From an uncultured Flavobacteriaceae bacterium (GTDB taxonomy: Bacteria; Bacteroidota; Bacteroidia; Flavobacteriales; Flavobacteriaceae): a stretch of 46,204 bases of DNA. The DNA lies in the NCBI GenBank assembly GCA_937936275.1, contig CALHCJ010000042.1, positions 1 to 46,204 of the forward strand, read 5' to 3'. The translations under genes were made by a program, and so were the position numbers. The notes beneath the pieces were generated by a model that saw nothing but the letters and a program-made list of their open reading frames with translations, did not search any database and had not been told where the DNA came from. Every line of letters begins with the position of its first letter. Positions within the stretch are counted from its first letter, which is position 1. Below are positions 24,962-33,836 of the stretch, piece by piece.

Positions 24962-25810
24962 TTAGGAAAGTACCTTTAACGGACTATGCTGATCTTGTTT
25001 TAACGCCTCGCGAACCATTATAGACTCCCAACTAATATCTGAGATATAATTGATTACCATATTGTTGAAAATTTTAGGTTGCTCTACATTTACCACATGA
25101 CCGCAGTGTTCAATAAGTAACAAACTAGAATTTGTGTGTTTCTGCACCACTTTTTTGACCGCTGGCAAGAATAAGTAATCCTCTCCACCCATTACATAAA
25201 GGGTTGGAATTTTAATATCTGCAGTCCTAAAGAAGCGAAGTAAAGGATTGATTTCCGAAGTTAATTTAAACCAACGTATGAACTCTTTTTGATATAGTTT
25301 TTTTGCCTCTCTTACAAATAGAGATCTTGATTCTTTATGGTTACTATTCGGCATCATTACAAAAGCAAAAAACTTATAAAGCCATAAATACGGAATTACT
25401 GATTTGAAGATAACACCCAAACGCATTAAGACTTGAGATCGAAAACCTAACTTCAAAATTGCACCTCCCAAAATCATGCTTTCCACTAGTTCAGGATTGC
25501 GCTCTGCAAGGTTTCTAATGAGTATTGTTCCAAGCGAGATTCCTATAAAATGTGATTTCTTGATCTCTAAATGCTGAACCACTTCGACGATATCGTCGGT
25601 AATAGAATCGAAAGTATACTTATCATTAAAAGCATCCTTCAGAGATGGTTTCGAATTTCCATGGCCGCGAAGATCCAAGAGTAATACGTTAAAGTGCTTC
25701 CTAAACTCTCGAACTTGCTTGTACCATATCGAAGAACTACCCCCGGCACCGTGAACAAAGGTTACCCATGTGGTAGCTTCTTTATGAATATATGTAGTAT
25801 AATCTAACAA
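24962..25810 (-). CDS. Alpha/beta-fold hydrolase
   Basis: This is a cytosolic alpha/beta hydrolase of about 280 residues. The oxyanion segment VTFVHGAGGSSSIW, the nucleophile elbow GISLGT (Ser in G-x-S-x-G), the acid region LYVMGGEDYLFLP and the catalytic His in EHCGHVVNVEQP are all present, so it should be active. No ATG precedes the domain. The listed start is TTG at 25849, and a second TTG at 25810 (MLDYTTYIHKEA) is preferred because it leads straight into the fold. The substrate is unknown. It is convergent with susD and not obviously part of that system. Confidence 0.75.
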   Translation of the reverse strand: MLDYTTYIHKEATTWVTFVHGAGGSSSIWYKQVREFRKHFNVLLLDLRGHGNSKPSLKDAFNDKYTFDSITDDIVEVVQHLEIKKSHFIGISLGTILIRNLAERNPELVESMILGGAILKLGFRSQVLMRLGVIFKSVIPYLWLYKFFAFVMMPNSNHKESRSLFVREAKKLYQKEFIRWFKLTSEINPLLRFFRTADIKIPTLYVMGGEDYLFLPAVKKVVQKHTNSSLLLIEHCGHVVNVEQPKIFNNMVINYISDISWESIMVREALKQDQHSPLKVLS

Positions 25811-26011
25811 TAGGTTCTCTAAGATGCCTAATAGAAGGCAACTTTGCAATTTATTAAACTTTTGATAGTTATTGTCCTTTTATCGATTTTTTTAACAAAA
25901 TCGTCCAGTACCCCTAAGACACTGATCTGAGAAATTCGCAAGCATTCATCACTAGAACTGATTTATTGACAAATATGACGATTCATAACGTCCAAAAATG
26001 TAACTCGCCCG

Positions 26012-26019
26012 TATATTTG
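26012..26019 (+). promoter_or_regulatory. -7 box of the 69-residue protein gene
   Basis: TATATTTG matches TAnnTTTG and lies 20 nt upstream of the ATG at 26040. No TTG is present at the -33 spacing. Confidence 0.4.
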
Positions 26020-26039
26020 TAAGAACTATTTATAAGACT

Positions 26040-26249
26040 ATGGAAAATCAATATTGCAAAGTAGGAGCAGTTACCCCAATTGCCAGCAACAGACAGGCTA
26101 TTCACCTATTAGAATACCAATATCAAAATTTTGTTGAGAAAGCATCAAACATTAACGATGCCAAATTGATGGAGTTTTTTGAATTGAAAGCTGAAAAAAT
26201 AAAAAAGGTTTTAGAAAATTTAATGCAACAGATTTTTTCTTTTGTCTAG
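26040..26249 (+). CDS. Small helical protein, unknown function
   Basis: This is a 69-residue, soluble, mostly helical protein ([41 protein letters not shown] in part). A good -7 box sits upstream, and the composition is that of a real protein. Its 3' end overlaps the end of convergent pyrF by 30 bp. No family is recognised. The Lys/Glu-rich amphipathic helix at the C-terminus could mediate dimerisation (inference). Confidence 0.55.
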   Translation: MENQYCKVGAVTPIASNRQAIHLLEYQYQNFVEKASNINDAKLMEFFELKAEKIKKVLENLMQQIFSFV

Positions 26250-27053
26250 TTCTGCCCCCATCTGAACTTGAATTTTCTTTGCACTTTTTGCAGCGGCCTC
26301 AGCATAATCTTTTTCATTTGAAGAATAGATAATTCCTCTTGAGGAATTAATCAGTATACCGATATGCTCATTCATACCGTAACGGCATACTTCTTCTAAA
26401 CTTCCGCCTTGAGCACCAACGCCAGGCACCAGGAGAAAACTATCTGGAATGATTTCTCGAATCTCCGTCAAGTAAGAAGCCTTGGTAGCACCTACTACAT
26501 ACATTAAACGCTCTGAATGAACGTAGGTTTTTGACGTTTCTAAAACCACTTTATAGAGTTCTTTATCTTCAATGGTTTTTGTTTGATAATCATAGGCACC
26601 TTGATTAGAAGTCAAGGCGAGTAATATGGTGTGCTTATTCTGAAAAGCTAAGAACGGTTCTACGGAATCTTTACCCATATAAGGAGCAATTGTTACCGAA
26701 TCAAAATCTAAATCTTCAAAAAAGGCCTTTGCATATCTAGTAGAAGTATTGCCGATATCTCCTCGTTTGGCATCTGCGATTGTAAAAATTTCTGGGTGGT
26801 TTTCGTTCAAGTATTGTATGGTTTTCTCAAGCGATTGCCAGCCTTTAATTCCGTAAGCCTCATAAAAAGCTGTATTGGGTTTATACGCAACACACAAATG
26901 ATGAGTAGCGTCAATAATCGCTTTATTAAACTCAAATATAGGATCTTCTTCCTCCAATAAGTGTGACGGAATCTTTTCAAGATCTGTATCTAGACCGATA
27001 CAAAGAAAAGATTGTTTTTTACGAATTTGGTCAACGAGCTGTTCTGTAGTCAT
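26220..27053 (-). CDS. pyrF: Orotidine-5'-phosphate decarboxylase (type 2)
   Basis: The enzyme catalyses the last step of UMP synthesis, OMP to UMP and CO2. The 277-residue length and the motif [18 protein letters not shown], with the catalytic D-x-K-R-x-D-I, identify the longer PyrF type common in Bacteroidota. [14 protein letters not shown] near the N-terminus and [10 protein letters not shown] for phosphate binding are present. The start lies 6 bp after the prfA stop, so the two form one operon. Confidence 0.95.
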   Translation of the reverse strand: MTTEQLVDQIRKKQSFLCIGLDTDLEKIPSHLLEEEDPIFEFNKAIIDATHHLCVAYKPNTAFYEAYGIKGWQSLEKTIQYLNENHPEIFTIADAKRGDIGNTSTRYAKAFFEDLDFDSVTIAPYMGKDSVEPFLAFQNKHTILLALTSNQGAYDYQTKTIEDKELYKVVLETSKTYVHSERLMYVVGATKASYLTEIREIIPDSFLLVPGVGAQGGSLEEVCRYGMNEHIGILINSSRGIIYSSNEKDYAEAAAKSAKKIQVQMGAELDKRKNLLH

Positions 27054-27059
27054 ACGTAC

Positions 27060-28136
27060 TTAAAATATCTCAGAAGCCTCCTTCAATTTCTCAGTATTTT
27101 CAACTAGCCTCAGTTCTTCTACAATCTTCTGAATATCCCCGTTAATGATATTCTGTAAATCGTAAAGGGTCAGTCCGATACGGTGATCTGTAACCCTACC
27201 TTGCGAATAATTATATGTGCGAATCTTAGCTGAACGGTCACCACTACTTACTTGAGAATTTCTTTTTGCGGCATCTTCTTCTTGTTTTTTAGCGAGCTCT
27301 AAATCATAAAGTCTAGACCGTAAAACTCGAAAAGCTTTATCCTTATTTTTATGTTGCGATTTTTGATCTTGACATTGAGCCACTAACCCCGTAGGAATGT
27401 GCGTTAAACGAACGGCCGAATAGGTTGTGTTTACCGATTGACCTCCAGGACCAGAAGAACAGAAAAAATCAATTCGAACATCTTTTGGATCGATTTGCAC
27501 ATCAAAGTCCTCAGCCTCTGGTAATACCATAACTGTTGCTGCACTGGTGTGAACACGACCTTGTGTTTCAGTTTGTGGCACACGTTGCACGCGATGTACT
27601 CCTGCTTCGAACTTTAATGTTCCGTATACGTCTTTACCCGTAACTTCAAACTGAATCTCTTTATAGCCACCGTTGGTACCCTCACTTAAATCAATTACAT
27701 TGGTTTTCCAACCTCTTGATTCACAATACTTGGTATACATACGAAATAAATCTCCAGCAAAAATACTGGCTTCATCTCCTCCAGTTCCCGCGCGAATCTC
27801 CACTACTACATCTTTTGCATCTTCGGGGTCTTTTGGAATTAACATCAACTTGATTTCTTCTTCTAAGTTAGGTATAGCCTCCTTCGCCTCCTCCAACTGC
27901 ATCTTTGCCATCTCAACCATTTCAGCATCACTACCATCTGCGATAATCTCCTCAGCTTCTTCAATGTTGTTTGTAAGTTCAATATATAAAGCTCGTTTTT
28001 CTACGAGATCTTTTAAGTCACTATACTCTTTCGTCAATTGCACATAGCGTTTTTGATCTGATATAATATCAGGCTGAATAATCAGGTCTGAAACTTCATC
28101 AAAGCGCTGTTTTACAATGTTGAGTTTGTCAATCAT
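27060..28136 (-). CDS. prfA: Peptide chain release factor 1
   Basis: The protein recognises UAA and UAG stop codons and triggers release of the finished peptide from the ribosome. The catalytic motif [17 protein letters not shown] holds the GGQ. The stop-codon-reading region [18 protein letters not shown] fits RF1, and the C-terminal [16 protein letters not shown] and [15 protein letters not shown] segments are intact. It has 358 residues, a normal length, with no frameshift. It is the first gene of the prfA-pyrF operon. Confidence 0.96.
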   Translation of the reverse strand: MIDKLNIVKQRFDEVSDLIIQPDIISDQKRYVQLTKEYSDLKDLVEKRALYIELTNNIEEAEEIIADGSDAEMVEMAKMQLEEAKEAIPNLEEEIKLMLIPKDPEDAKDVVVEIRAGTGGDEASIFAGDLFRMYTKYCESRGWKTNVIDLSEGTNGGYKEIQFEVTGKDVYGTLKFEAGVHRVQRVPQTETQGRVHTSAATVMVLPEAEDFDVQIDPKDVRIDFFCSSGPGGQSVNTTYSAVRLTHIPTGLVAQCQDQKSQHKNKDKAFRVLRSRLYDLELAKKQEEDAAKRNSQVSSGDRSAKIRTYNYSQGRVTDHRIGLTLYDLQNIINGDIQKIVEELRLVENTEKLKEASEIF

Positions 28137-28145
28137 AATAGGACG

Positions 28146-28177
28146 TTAATTCGAAAAGCGAATTTACGATAAATTTG
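28146..28177 (+). promoter_or_regulatory. Candidate promoter of the small ABC operon
   Basis: A perfect -7 box TAAATTTG (28170-28177) lies 27 nt before the ATG at 28205. The best -33 match is TTA with a 21-bp spacer. Confidence 0.4.
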
Positions 28178-28204
28178 TACATTTAAGGATATTAGCAGTA
28201 CTAG

Positions 28205-28507
28205 ATGCATTCTATTTATAGTTTAAGAACACTTCAATTAGGGTTTCATTTTTATAAAAAGTACATTTTAATCAGCTTGTTAATTTCTTTGCTTTTCGGG
28301 TTTGCGACAATGTCGCTTCCATTCATTATCACCTTAAAATTTTTACTCTTTGCCATTCTTTTGATAGCTTATCGTCAACCAAGTTTAAAACAAAAGCTTA
28401 TTTTCTATAAAAACTTCGGAATATCAAAAATGCTATTGATTTTCATCGCTTTTATAATTGATTCCGTTTTCACGAGCATGCTCTTTCTAACCGTTACTAG
28501 ATTTTGA
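28205..28507 (+). CDS. Small multi-helix membrane protein coupled to an ABC ATPase
   Basis: This is a 100-residue protein with three predicted transmembrane helices (about 19-38, 40-55 and 75-97) and a short basic loop (YRQPSLKQKLIFYKNFG). It matches no family that can be named by eye. Its stop overlaps the TTG start of the downstream ABC ATPase by 4 nt (TTGA), which implies translational coupling and a shared function. It is much shorter than a usual ABC permease, so the pair could need a multimer of this protein or an unlinked permease. Confidence 0.6.
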   Translation: MHSIYSLRTLQLGFHFYKKYILISLLISLLFGFATMSLPFIITLKFLLFAILLIAYRQPSLKQKLIFYKNFGISKMLLIFIAFIIDSVFTSMLFLTVTRF

Positions 28508-29169
28508 TAGTTGAAATCGATAGCGTTGAATTGAATTTTGATAAAAAGAGAATTCTTTATGGAGTTTATCTCAAAGCGGAAACAGGAAAAGTTACTGGGG
28601 TGCTCGGCAGAAATGGTTCGGGAAAAACATGTTTGCTACGCATTCTTTTTGGAGATTTAAAACCAAAATATAAAAACGTCCGAATCGATGGGTCGTATCT
28701 AAAAAAGAAACTTTATCAAACCGATTCCGTTGCCTATCTACCACAACATCAATTATTACCTCAAGGAATTAAGCTTAAGAACGCCTTTAGGCTGTTTAAC
28801 GCACATTGGTCAGATTTCATAAATTTGTTTGATTCATTTAAAATTCATGAAAAATCGAAAAGCAATCAATTGTCATCGGGCGAACTAAGGGTCATTGAAA
28901 CATATCTAGTTTTAAATTCTGGGAAGGAAATTATTCTACTAGACGAACCCTTTTCATTTATTGCACCCTTATACATTGAAAAATTTAAGATATTGCTTCT
29001 AGAAAAGAAAAAGCAAAGCGTCATCATGATTACTGATCATTTTTACAGAGATATTTTAAAAGTAAGTGACACCATCTACTTTCTAAAAAATGGATCATCT
29101 AAACAAATAAAATACAGAGAAGAACTCGAAACAGAGGGCTATTTAAATATCAATCTGCCACAAAAGTAG
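28504..29169 (+). CDS. ABC transporter ATP-binding protein
   Basis: This is a 221-residue nucleotide-binding subunit. Visible are Walker A (GRNGSGKT, about 37-44), the Q-loop region (AYLPQHQLLPQG), a slightly atypical signature QLSSGELRV, Walker B (IILLDEPFSF) and the H-loop His (MITDHFYRD). It should hydrolyse ATP to drive transport by a membrane partner. The start is the TTG overlapping the upstream stop codon; no ATG is available before the conserved strand. Its C-terminus overlaps convergent DUF3570 by 20 bp. The transported substrate is unknown. Confidence 0.85.
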   Translation: MIVEIDSVELNFDKKRILYGVYLKAETGKVTGVLGRNGSGKTCLLRILFGDLKPKYKNVRIDGSYLKKKLYQTDSVAYLPQHQLLPQGIKLKNAFRLFNAHWSDFINLFDSFKIHEKSKSNQLSSGELRVIETYLVLNSGKEIILLDEPFSFIAPLYIEKFKILLLEKKKQSVIMITDHFYRDILKVSDTIYFLKNGSSKQIKYREELETEGYLNINLPQK

Positions 29170-30448
29170 TACCGGCAGAAACTATAAAGGCATTTAGCCC
29201 ATCACTTCGGTCGTATCTATTTATACGCAAATCAAGAGTTTTCAGTCCGAACGTAAATATTTTAGCACTTGTGAATATGTCTTTGTAACGAATGCCCATA
29301 CCATATTGGTGGGCATTATAAGGAGATAAATCATAGTCTGAGGTATAAAAATCAAACGTTGACAAGGCTGCATCTTTAGCATAAAAATAGTCAGCACCGG
29401 TCTGGGTGTAATATCTATAGGAAGGATACAGCGTAAACCTATCATTTAATTTAATAGGAATCTCAATATTTGCCGTATGCGAAGTGATTCCCCAATCGTC
29501 ATTGTAAAAACGGTAGTAGGTTCTTAAAACAAACCGATCATCAATATAATAATTCAATCGACCACCAATAGGAATTTTAAGACGCGTTTCCGGTAAGCGT
29601 TCTATGTCATCCGCAAGTTGAAACTCTTCGATAAAGAAATTCGATCTGTCACCAAAATAAACCCTTTGAAACGGAGTACTCAACAATCCACTTTGAGATA
29701 CAACATCCATAAAAATAGAACCTTGCACTTTTTTACTCAAAATTTGTGAAAGGCCTAGTGATATGGAATAGGAGTTTCTAGATTCATTATTAAATGGATC
29801 GAAATTGGGCGTATAATTACCTTCTCCAGTAATTCGAGAATCGAAAAAACCATTTCGAAGTTCAACCGGGTATTGAGGATTCCATGTATCGAAAAACACC
29901 TGTCCGTTTATAGAAAGTTCCGTATTTTTTTCATTAAAAAGTCGTGTATAACCTCCGCCAAATCCTACAGAAAAATAATCATATTCTGAAGAGACATATG
30001 CCTTCGCGGTAACAATTGAATTTCGATCATCAGAACTGTGAGAGTAGGTAGGGTTAAAATACGTGAGCACATCCTGTCTTGAAGCTCCTGTAGAGGCGCT
30101 GAACGGACTCGCATTGCGATTGATATCACCATCAAATGGGTTGACGTTACTTGAAGAGGCTGATGTGTAGGCAGAGACACCAGCGTCCACAGTTAGAATA
30201 TCATCTTCTCCTAATGGAATTCGTACTACCACAGTCGAGGTAGCATCTGTTAATTCTTCTGTACCTTCTCCTCCAGTTACCGCAGCATTACGGCCATCTT
30301 GACCGTAGTAACTAAATAGTAAATCGATTTCAGCGGTTTCTAAGACACGCTTTTTATACGATGTATCTTCTTGAGCAAAGACCGTTAATGTCTTAAATAG
30401 AACCACAATATATATGAGGCTCCTCAAATGAGAAGATGTTAATTGCAT
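29150..30448 (-). CDS. DUF3570 outer-membrane beta-barrel protein
   Basis: This is a 432-residue protein (ATG at 30448) with a signal peptide (ending LTVFAQ) and many alternating amphipathic strands up to the C-terminal SAGTTFVAD. It is recognised as DUF3570, a family usually encoded next to DUF4266 and apbE. The motif SASTGASRQD (about 117-126) resembles the [ST]GA[ST] acceptor site for covalent flavin attachment by ApbE; this is inference. It is the last gene of the five-gene redox operon and overlaps the end of DUF4266 by 10 bp. Confidence 0.8.
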   Translation of the reverse strand: MQLTSSHLRSLIYIVVLFKTLTVFAQEDTSYKKRVLETAEIDLLFSYYGQDGRNAAVTGGEGTEELTDATSTVVVRIPLGEDDILTVDAGVSAYTSASSSNVNPFDGDINRNASPFSASTGASRQDVLTYFNPTYSHSSDDRNSIVTAKAYVSSEYDYFSVGFGGGYTRLFNEKNTELSINGQVFFDTWNPQYPVELRNGFFDSRITGEGNYTPNFDPFNNESRNSYSISLGLSQILSKKVQGSIFMDVVSQSGLLSTPFQRVYFGDRSNFFIEEFQLADDIERLPETRLKIPIGGRLNYYIDDRFVLRTYYRFYNDDWGITSHTANIEIPIKLNDRFTLYPSYRYYTQTGADYFYAKDAALSTFDFYTSDYDLSPYNAHQYGMGIRYKDIFTSAKIFTFGLKTLDLRINRYDRSDGLNAFIVSAGTTFVAD

Positions 30449-30648
30449 CCGCAACCTCCTCCACTTTTACCTCCATTGGCACCCGCAGAAGCTTCTCGAT
30501 AAATTTGAAAATTGGTTTCAAAACGCTCCATACCCTTTACCGACAAAAGCATTTCTTCATCATTTAGATACACCTTATCATATTCCTTTACAGCTACGCA
30601 AGAAGTTGCAATCAAAGCCAAGCAAAATAATAGAAGTACTTTTTTCAT
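30439..30648 (-). CDS. DUF4266 small lipoprotein
   Basis: This is a 69-residue lipoprotein (start ATG at 30648) with signal MKKVLLLFCLALIATSC, lipidated Cys17, followed by VAVKEYDKVYLNDEEMLL and ending in a Gly-rich tail GGKSGGGCGCN. The C-terminal Cys-Gly-Cys-Asn after a glycine run is the DUF4266 hallmark; two closely spaced cysteines suggest metal binding or modification (inference). The ORF track start is 69 nt too early. It sits between apbE (10-bp gap) and DUF3570 (10-bp overlap), so the three are surely co-expressed. Confidence 0.8.
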   Translation of the reverse strand: MKKVLLLFCLALIATSCVAVKEYDKVYLNDEEMLLSVKGMERFETNFQIYREASAGANGGKSGGGCGCN

Positions 30649-30658
30649 ATGCTTAAAG

Positions 30659-31654
30659 TTAAGGATCATGCTCAAATAAAATACCATCGCTCTTGTGGAC
30701 TTTATTAAAATTATCAAACAAAATCACCTCAACACCATCTAACTGATTAATTAGAAATATACCTGCATCTTTCCCCATGATAAAAACAGCTGTCGCCAGC
30801 GCATCACACAGTTCTGCATTTTTTGCAAAAATCGAAACTTGACGGATTCCAGAAGTTGGATACCCCGTTCTCGGATCGATAATGTGTGAATATCTTTTCC
30901 CGTTAAAATTTACAAATTTCTCATAATTACCAGACGTAGCGACTGATGACTCAATCACAGGAAGCCATGAGACGATCTTATCTTTACTTAACGGATTTAC
31001 TACCCCAATAATCCATTTTTTACCGCTAACATCAGTGCCCCAAGTAGTCAGATCTCCAGCAGCATCTATAATACCACCAACCACTTGCCTTGATACCAAA
31101 AATGCTTTGGCTTTGTCAGCCGCGTATCCTTTGCCTATAGCTCCAAAGGAAATTTTCATTCCTTTTTCCTTTAAAAAAACAGTTTGATCATCACTATTCA
31201 TAATAATCTTTTCATAGCCCACCCGATCTACAGATTTTTTTATTTCCTCCGGACTGGGCATTTTGGTCATACTACCGTCAAACTTCCAAATTTTATCCAT
31301 TGAAGAATACGAAATATCGAATGCGCCGTCAGTGAGTTCTGAAATTTGTTTGCACCGTTCAATCAGTTTATATAGCTCTAAACTGACTTTAACAGGTTTG
31401 ATTCCAGCATTTTTATTGATTGCATAGGTTTCTGACTCCGTATCCCAAGAAGAAATCATCTTCTCTATTCGTTTAATTTCTGCAATTCCTTCTTGAACAT
31501 TAATGTTAGCCAGTTCTTCATTTGTTGAAACTACCGTAATGCTGAAACGGCTTCCCATCAATTTCAGCGTTTTTTTAGCCGTAATGTATTTGATTTCTTG
31601 GCCAAAACCAGAAAACACTATAAGAGCAAAAAGCAGGGAAACCAAAATTCTCAC
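30659..31654 (-). CDS. apbE: FAD:protein FMN transferase
   Basis: The enzyme transfers FMN from FAD onto Ser/Thr of extracytoplasmic target proteins. The 331-residue precursor has a signal peptide (LLFALIVFSGFGQE). Family motifs are DGAFDISYSSMDKIW, SFGAIGKGYAADKA, GIIDAAGDL, the His-Ile-Ile-Asp-Pro-Arg-Thr-Gly block, and ELCDALATAVFIMG. The start codon is GTG, overlapping the thioredoxin stop (GTGA). Its operon holds no Nqr or Rnf genes, so its likely target is a product of this operon. DUF3570 has a candidate acceptor site. Confidence 0.92.
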   Translation of the reverse strand: MRILVSLLFALIVFSGFGQEIKYITAKKTLKLMGSRFSITVVSTNEELANINVQEGIAEIKRIEKMISSWDTESETYAINKNAGIKPVKVSLELYKLIERCKQISELTDGAFDISYSSMDKIWKFDGSMTKMPSPEEIKKSVDRVGYEKIIMNSDDQTVFLKEKGMKISFGAIGKGYAADKAKAFLVSRQVVGGIIDAAGDLTTWGTDVSGKKWIIGVVNPLSKDKIVSWLPVIESSVATSGNYEKFVNFNGKRYSHIIDPRTGYPTSGIRQVSIFAKNAELCDALATAVFIMGKDAGIFLINQLDGVEVILFDNFNKVHKSDGILFEHDP

Positions 31655-32091
31655 TTTATAAAAGTATTTAAAAGTGAAATGTATGCATCAGGATTTAACT
31701 TTTTATATCCCGTTTTACCCAAAACCTTCTCGTCAGGGCTTAAGACAACAATCAGCGGAAAGTGACCGCTAGCATTTAACCGCTGAGCGAGTTCGGCATT
31801 TTGTTTAGCAATTTCTTGAGATAATTGATTTGACTTTTTTCTGGGAAAATCAGCCTTGTATAAAACATAGTGATTTTGTGAATACGTCTTGAACTCAGAC
31901 GATTGCCAAATATTTCGTTCTAGTTTGATACAAGGGGCGCACCAGTCTGAACCTGAAAATACCACAATCATGGGCTTACCTTGTTCTTTAGCCAACACTA
32001 GTGCTTCTGCGTACTTAGGCTGCCAATTTTGTGAAAAAACAAAAATGGAACAAAGAAAGAAAACTATGGAGGCAATCGTTTTCAGGGACAC
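31651..32091 (-). CDS. Secreted thioredoxin-like protein
   Basis: This is a 146-residue protein with a signal peptide (IVFFLCSIFVFSQ) and a thioredoxin fold of the DUF255/thioredoxin_7 type. The redox motif WCAPC is at about residues 50-54 (SGSDWCAPCIKLE), with the cis-proline region HFPLIVVLSPDEKVLG. It probably reduces disulfides in the periplasm. The start is GTG, 13 nt after the Rieske stop; no better ATG is in frame. It lies in the middle of the Rieske-Trx-apbE-DUF4266-DUF3570 operon and could keep the Cys residues of its partners reduced. Confidence 0.85.
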   Translation of the reverse strand: MSLKTIASIVFFLCSIFVFSQNWQPKYAEALVLAKEQGKPMIVVFSGSDWCAPCIKLERNIWQSSEFKTYSQNHYVLYKADFPRKKSNQLSQEIAKQNAELAQRLNASGHFPLIVVLSPDEKVLGKTGYKKLNPDAYISLLNTFIK

Positions 32092-32104
32092 AAAGTTTTA
32101 TTCA

Positions 32105-32548
32105 TTATTCAAACACTCGAAGCATATCTCCTGTCAACTCGGTGTTATATACTTTTAAGGCTTTTGCTGGATTACTGTCAACTTGATTGGTAGGCGTTCC
32201 GTTCTGCTCAAATCTAGAACCGTGTACATCACAATAGAAGATACCGCCATCTTGACTGACAAATCGCACTTGGTCATACCCTTCGTGACTACAAACCTGA
32301 CTTGCCGCAATCAGATTGCCTTCTAAATTTCGTGCGACTACAACTAAATTTTTAAGAATAAATCCGCCGTTCGTGGCTAACTTAGAACCCTCAGAAGAAC
32401 TTAAATCAATAGTAAAATCAACTCCGGTCGGTTCTTCTACAATATTTCCTTCAGGAGTATCGTCACTTGAACATCCATTGAGACAGGGAAAAGTTAGTGC
32501 AAATGCGGCACCTGCCCCCAAACTTTTTAAAAACTGTTTTCTTTCCAT
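32105..32548 (-). CDS. Rieske [2Fe-2S] lipoprotein
   Basis: This is a 147-residue protein with an N-terminus (MERKQFLKSLGAGAAFALTFPCLNGC) that combines a Tat-like pattern with a lipobox-like Cys. The Rieske cluster ligands are visible: C-x-H in QVCSHEGYDQ and C-x-x-H in YCDVHGSRFE. Rieske proteins carry a 2Fe-2S cluster for one-electron transfer. No cytochrome b partner is encoded nearby, so it is not a bc1 subunit. It is the first gene of the redox operon, 51 bp downstream of purM, and may hand electrons to the flavinylated partner (inference). Confidence 0.88.
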   Translation of the reverse strand: MERKQFLKSLGAGAAFALTFPCLNGCSSDDTPEGNIVEEPTGVDFTIDLSSSEGSKLATNGGFILKNLVVVARNLEGNLIAASQVCSHEGYDQVRFVSQDGGIFYCDVHGSRFEQNGTPTNQVDSNPAKALKVYNTELTGDMLRVFE

Positions 32549-32599
32549 AGCAGTAGGTATTTACTATACAAAACGCAGTATTGAAGTGATTCGTATACC

Positions 32600-33778
32600 T
32601 TAATAAATAAAGGTGCCAAACTCACTTTTAATTGTGAGTTTTTTCAAAGGATTTTCTTCTACCCTACCGATGATTTGAGCCTCCACTCCAAAACTTGCAG
32701 CAATAGCAATCAAATCGTCTGCAATGCTTTCGTTTATATATAGTTCGAGGCGATGTCCGCAATTAAATACTTGATACATTTCTTTCCAATCAGTACCTGA
32801 TTGTTCTTGAATTAGTTTGAACAAAGGCGGAATTTCAAAAAGGTTGTCTTTGACGACATGAAATTGATCTATAAAATGAAGAATTTTGGTTTGGGCGCCC
32901 CCACTACAATGTACCATTCCATGAATATCTACTGCTGTATATTTTTCAAGGATTTTTTTTACTATTGGGGCATAGGTTCTCGTGGGCGACAAAACTAATT
33001 TACCGGCATCAACAGGTGAATTTTCAATCGCATCGGTCAGTCTAATATTTCCAGAGTAGATTAAATCTTCGGGAACAGAAGCATCAAAACTTTCGGGGTA
33101 GTTCGAAGCTAGGTATTTAGAAAAAACATCATGACGGGCCGATGTGAGTCCGTTACTTCCCATACCTCCATTATACATCGTTTCATACGTCGCTTGACCA
33201 AATGAAGCCAAGCCAACAATAACGTCACCCGCTTGTATATTCGCGTTATCAATGACATCAGTTCGCTTCATTCGAGCCGTAACTGTTGAGTCAACAATAA
33301 TGGTTCGCACCAAATCACCAACGTCAGCAGTTTCTCCCCCCGTAGAATGAATGATAATTCCGTGTTTAGCTAAATCACTAATAAGTTCTTCGGTACCATT
33401 GATGATAGCAGATAAAACTTCCCCTGGAATTAAATTTTTATTTCGTCCGATGGTAGAAGAAAGCATAATATTATCGGTGGCACCAACGCAAATTAAATCA
33501 TCAATATTCATGATAAGTGCGTCTTGAGCGATACCCTTCCAGACTGAGATATCGCCAGTTTCCTTCCAATACATATAAGCTAAAGAAGACTTTGTTCCTG
33601 CCCCATCAGCATGCATAATTAGGCAATAGTTATCATCATTGGTCAAGTAATCAGGTACAATTTTGCAGAAAGCTCTTGGAAATAAGCCTTTATCAATATT
33701 CTTTATAGCATTGTGAACGTCTTCCTTTGAGGCTGAAACACCTCTTTGGCTATATCTTTCACTATGGGATGAACTCAT
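32600..33778 (-). CDS. purM: Phosphoribosylformylglycinamidine cyclo-ligase (AIR synthetase)
   Basis: The enzyme performs the fifth step of purine synthesis, ATP-dependent closure of FGAM to AIR. The 392-residue length is typical of the Bacteroidota form, slightly longer than E. coli PurM. Recognisable parts are HADGAGTKSSLAYMYW, VGATDNIMLSSTIGRN, HSTGGETADVGDLVRT and GDVIVGLASFGQATYE. It has the AIRS N-terminal and AIRS_C domains. A TATTTTTG -7 box lies 18 nt upstream of the ATG. It is followed on the same strand by the redox operon. Confidence 0.88.
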   Translation of the reverse strand: MSSSHSERYSQRGVSASKEDVHNAIKNIDKGLFPRAFCKIVPDYLTNDDNYCLIMHADGAGTKSSLAYMYWKETGDISVWKGIAQDALIMNIDDLICVGATDNIMLSSTIGRNKNLIPGEVLSAIINGTEELISDLAKHGIIIHSTGGETADVGDLVRTIIVDSTVTARMKRTDVIDNANIQAGDVIVGLASFGQATYETMYNGGMGSNGLTSARHDVFSKYLASNYPESFDASVPEDLIYSGNIRLTDAIENSPVDAGKLVLSPTRTYAPIVKKILEKYTAVDIHGMVHCSGGAQTKILHFIDQFHVVKDNLFEIPPLFKLIQEQSGTDWKEMYQVFNCGHRLELYINESIADDLIAIAASFGVEAQIIGRVEENPLKKLTIKSEFGTFIY

Positions 33779-33795
33779 TGGTTGTGATTTGTCGC

Positions 33796-33803
33796 AAAAA
33801 TAA
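33796..33803 (-). promoter_or_regulatory. -7 box of purM
   Basis: On the minus strand TATTTTTG (33803-33796) matches TAnnTTTG and stands 17 nt before the purM ATG. No TTG is at the -33 spacing. Confidence 0.4.
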
Positions 33804-33836
33804 GTGAATTGAATAAATCGATTAGCTTAAGGACTA

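Noticed and set aside
29242-30180. Minus-strand ORFs inside DUF3570
   Set aside because: Out-of-frame shadows of the barrel gene.
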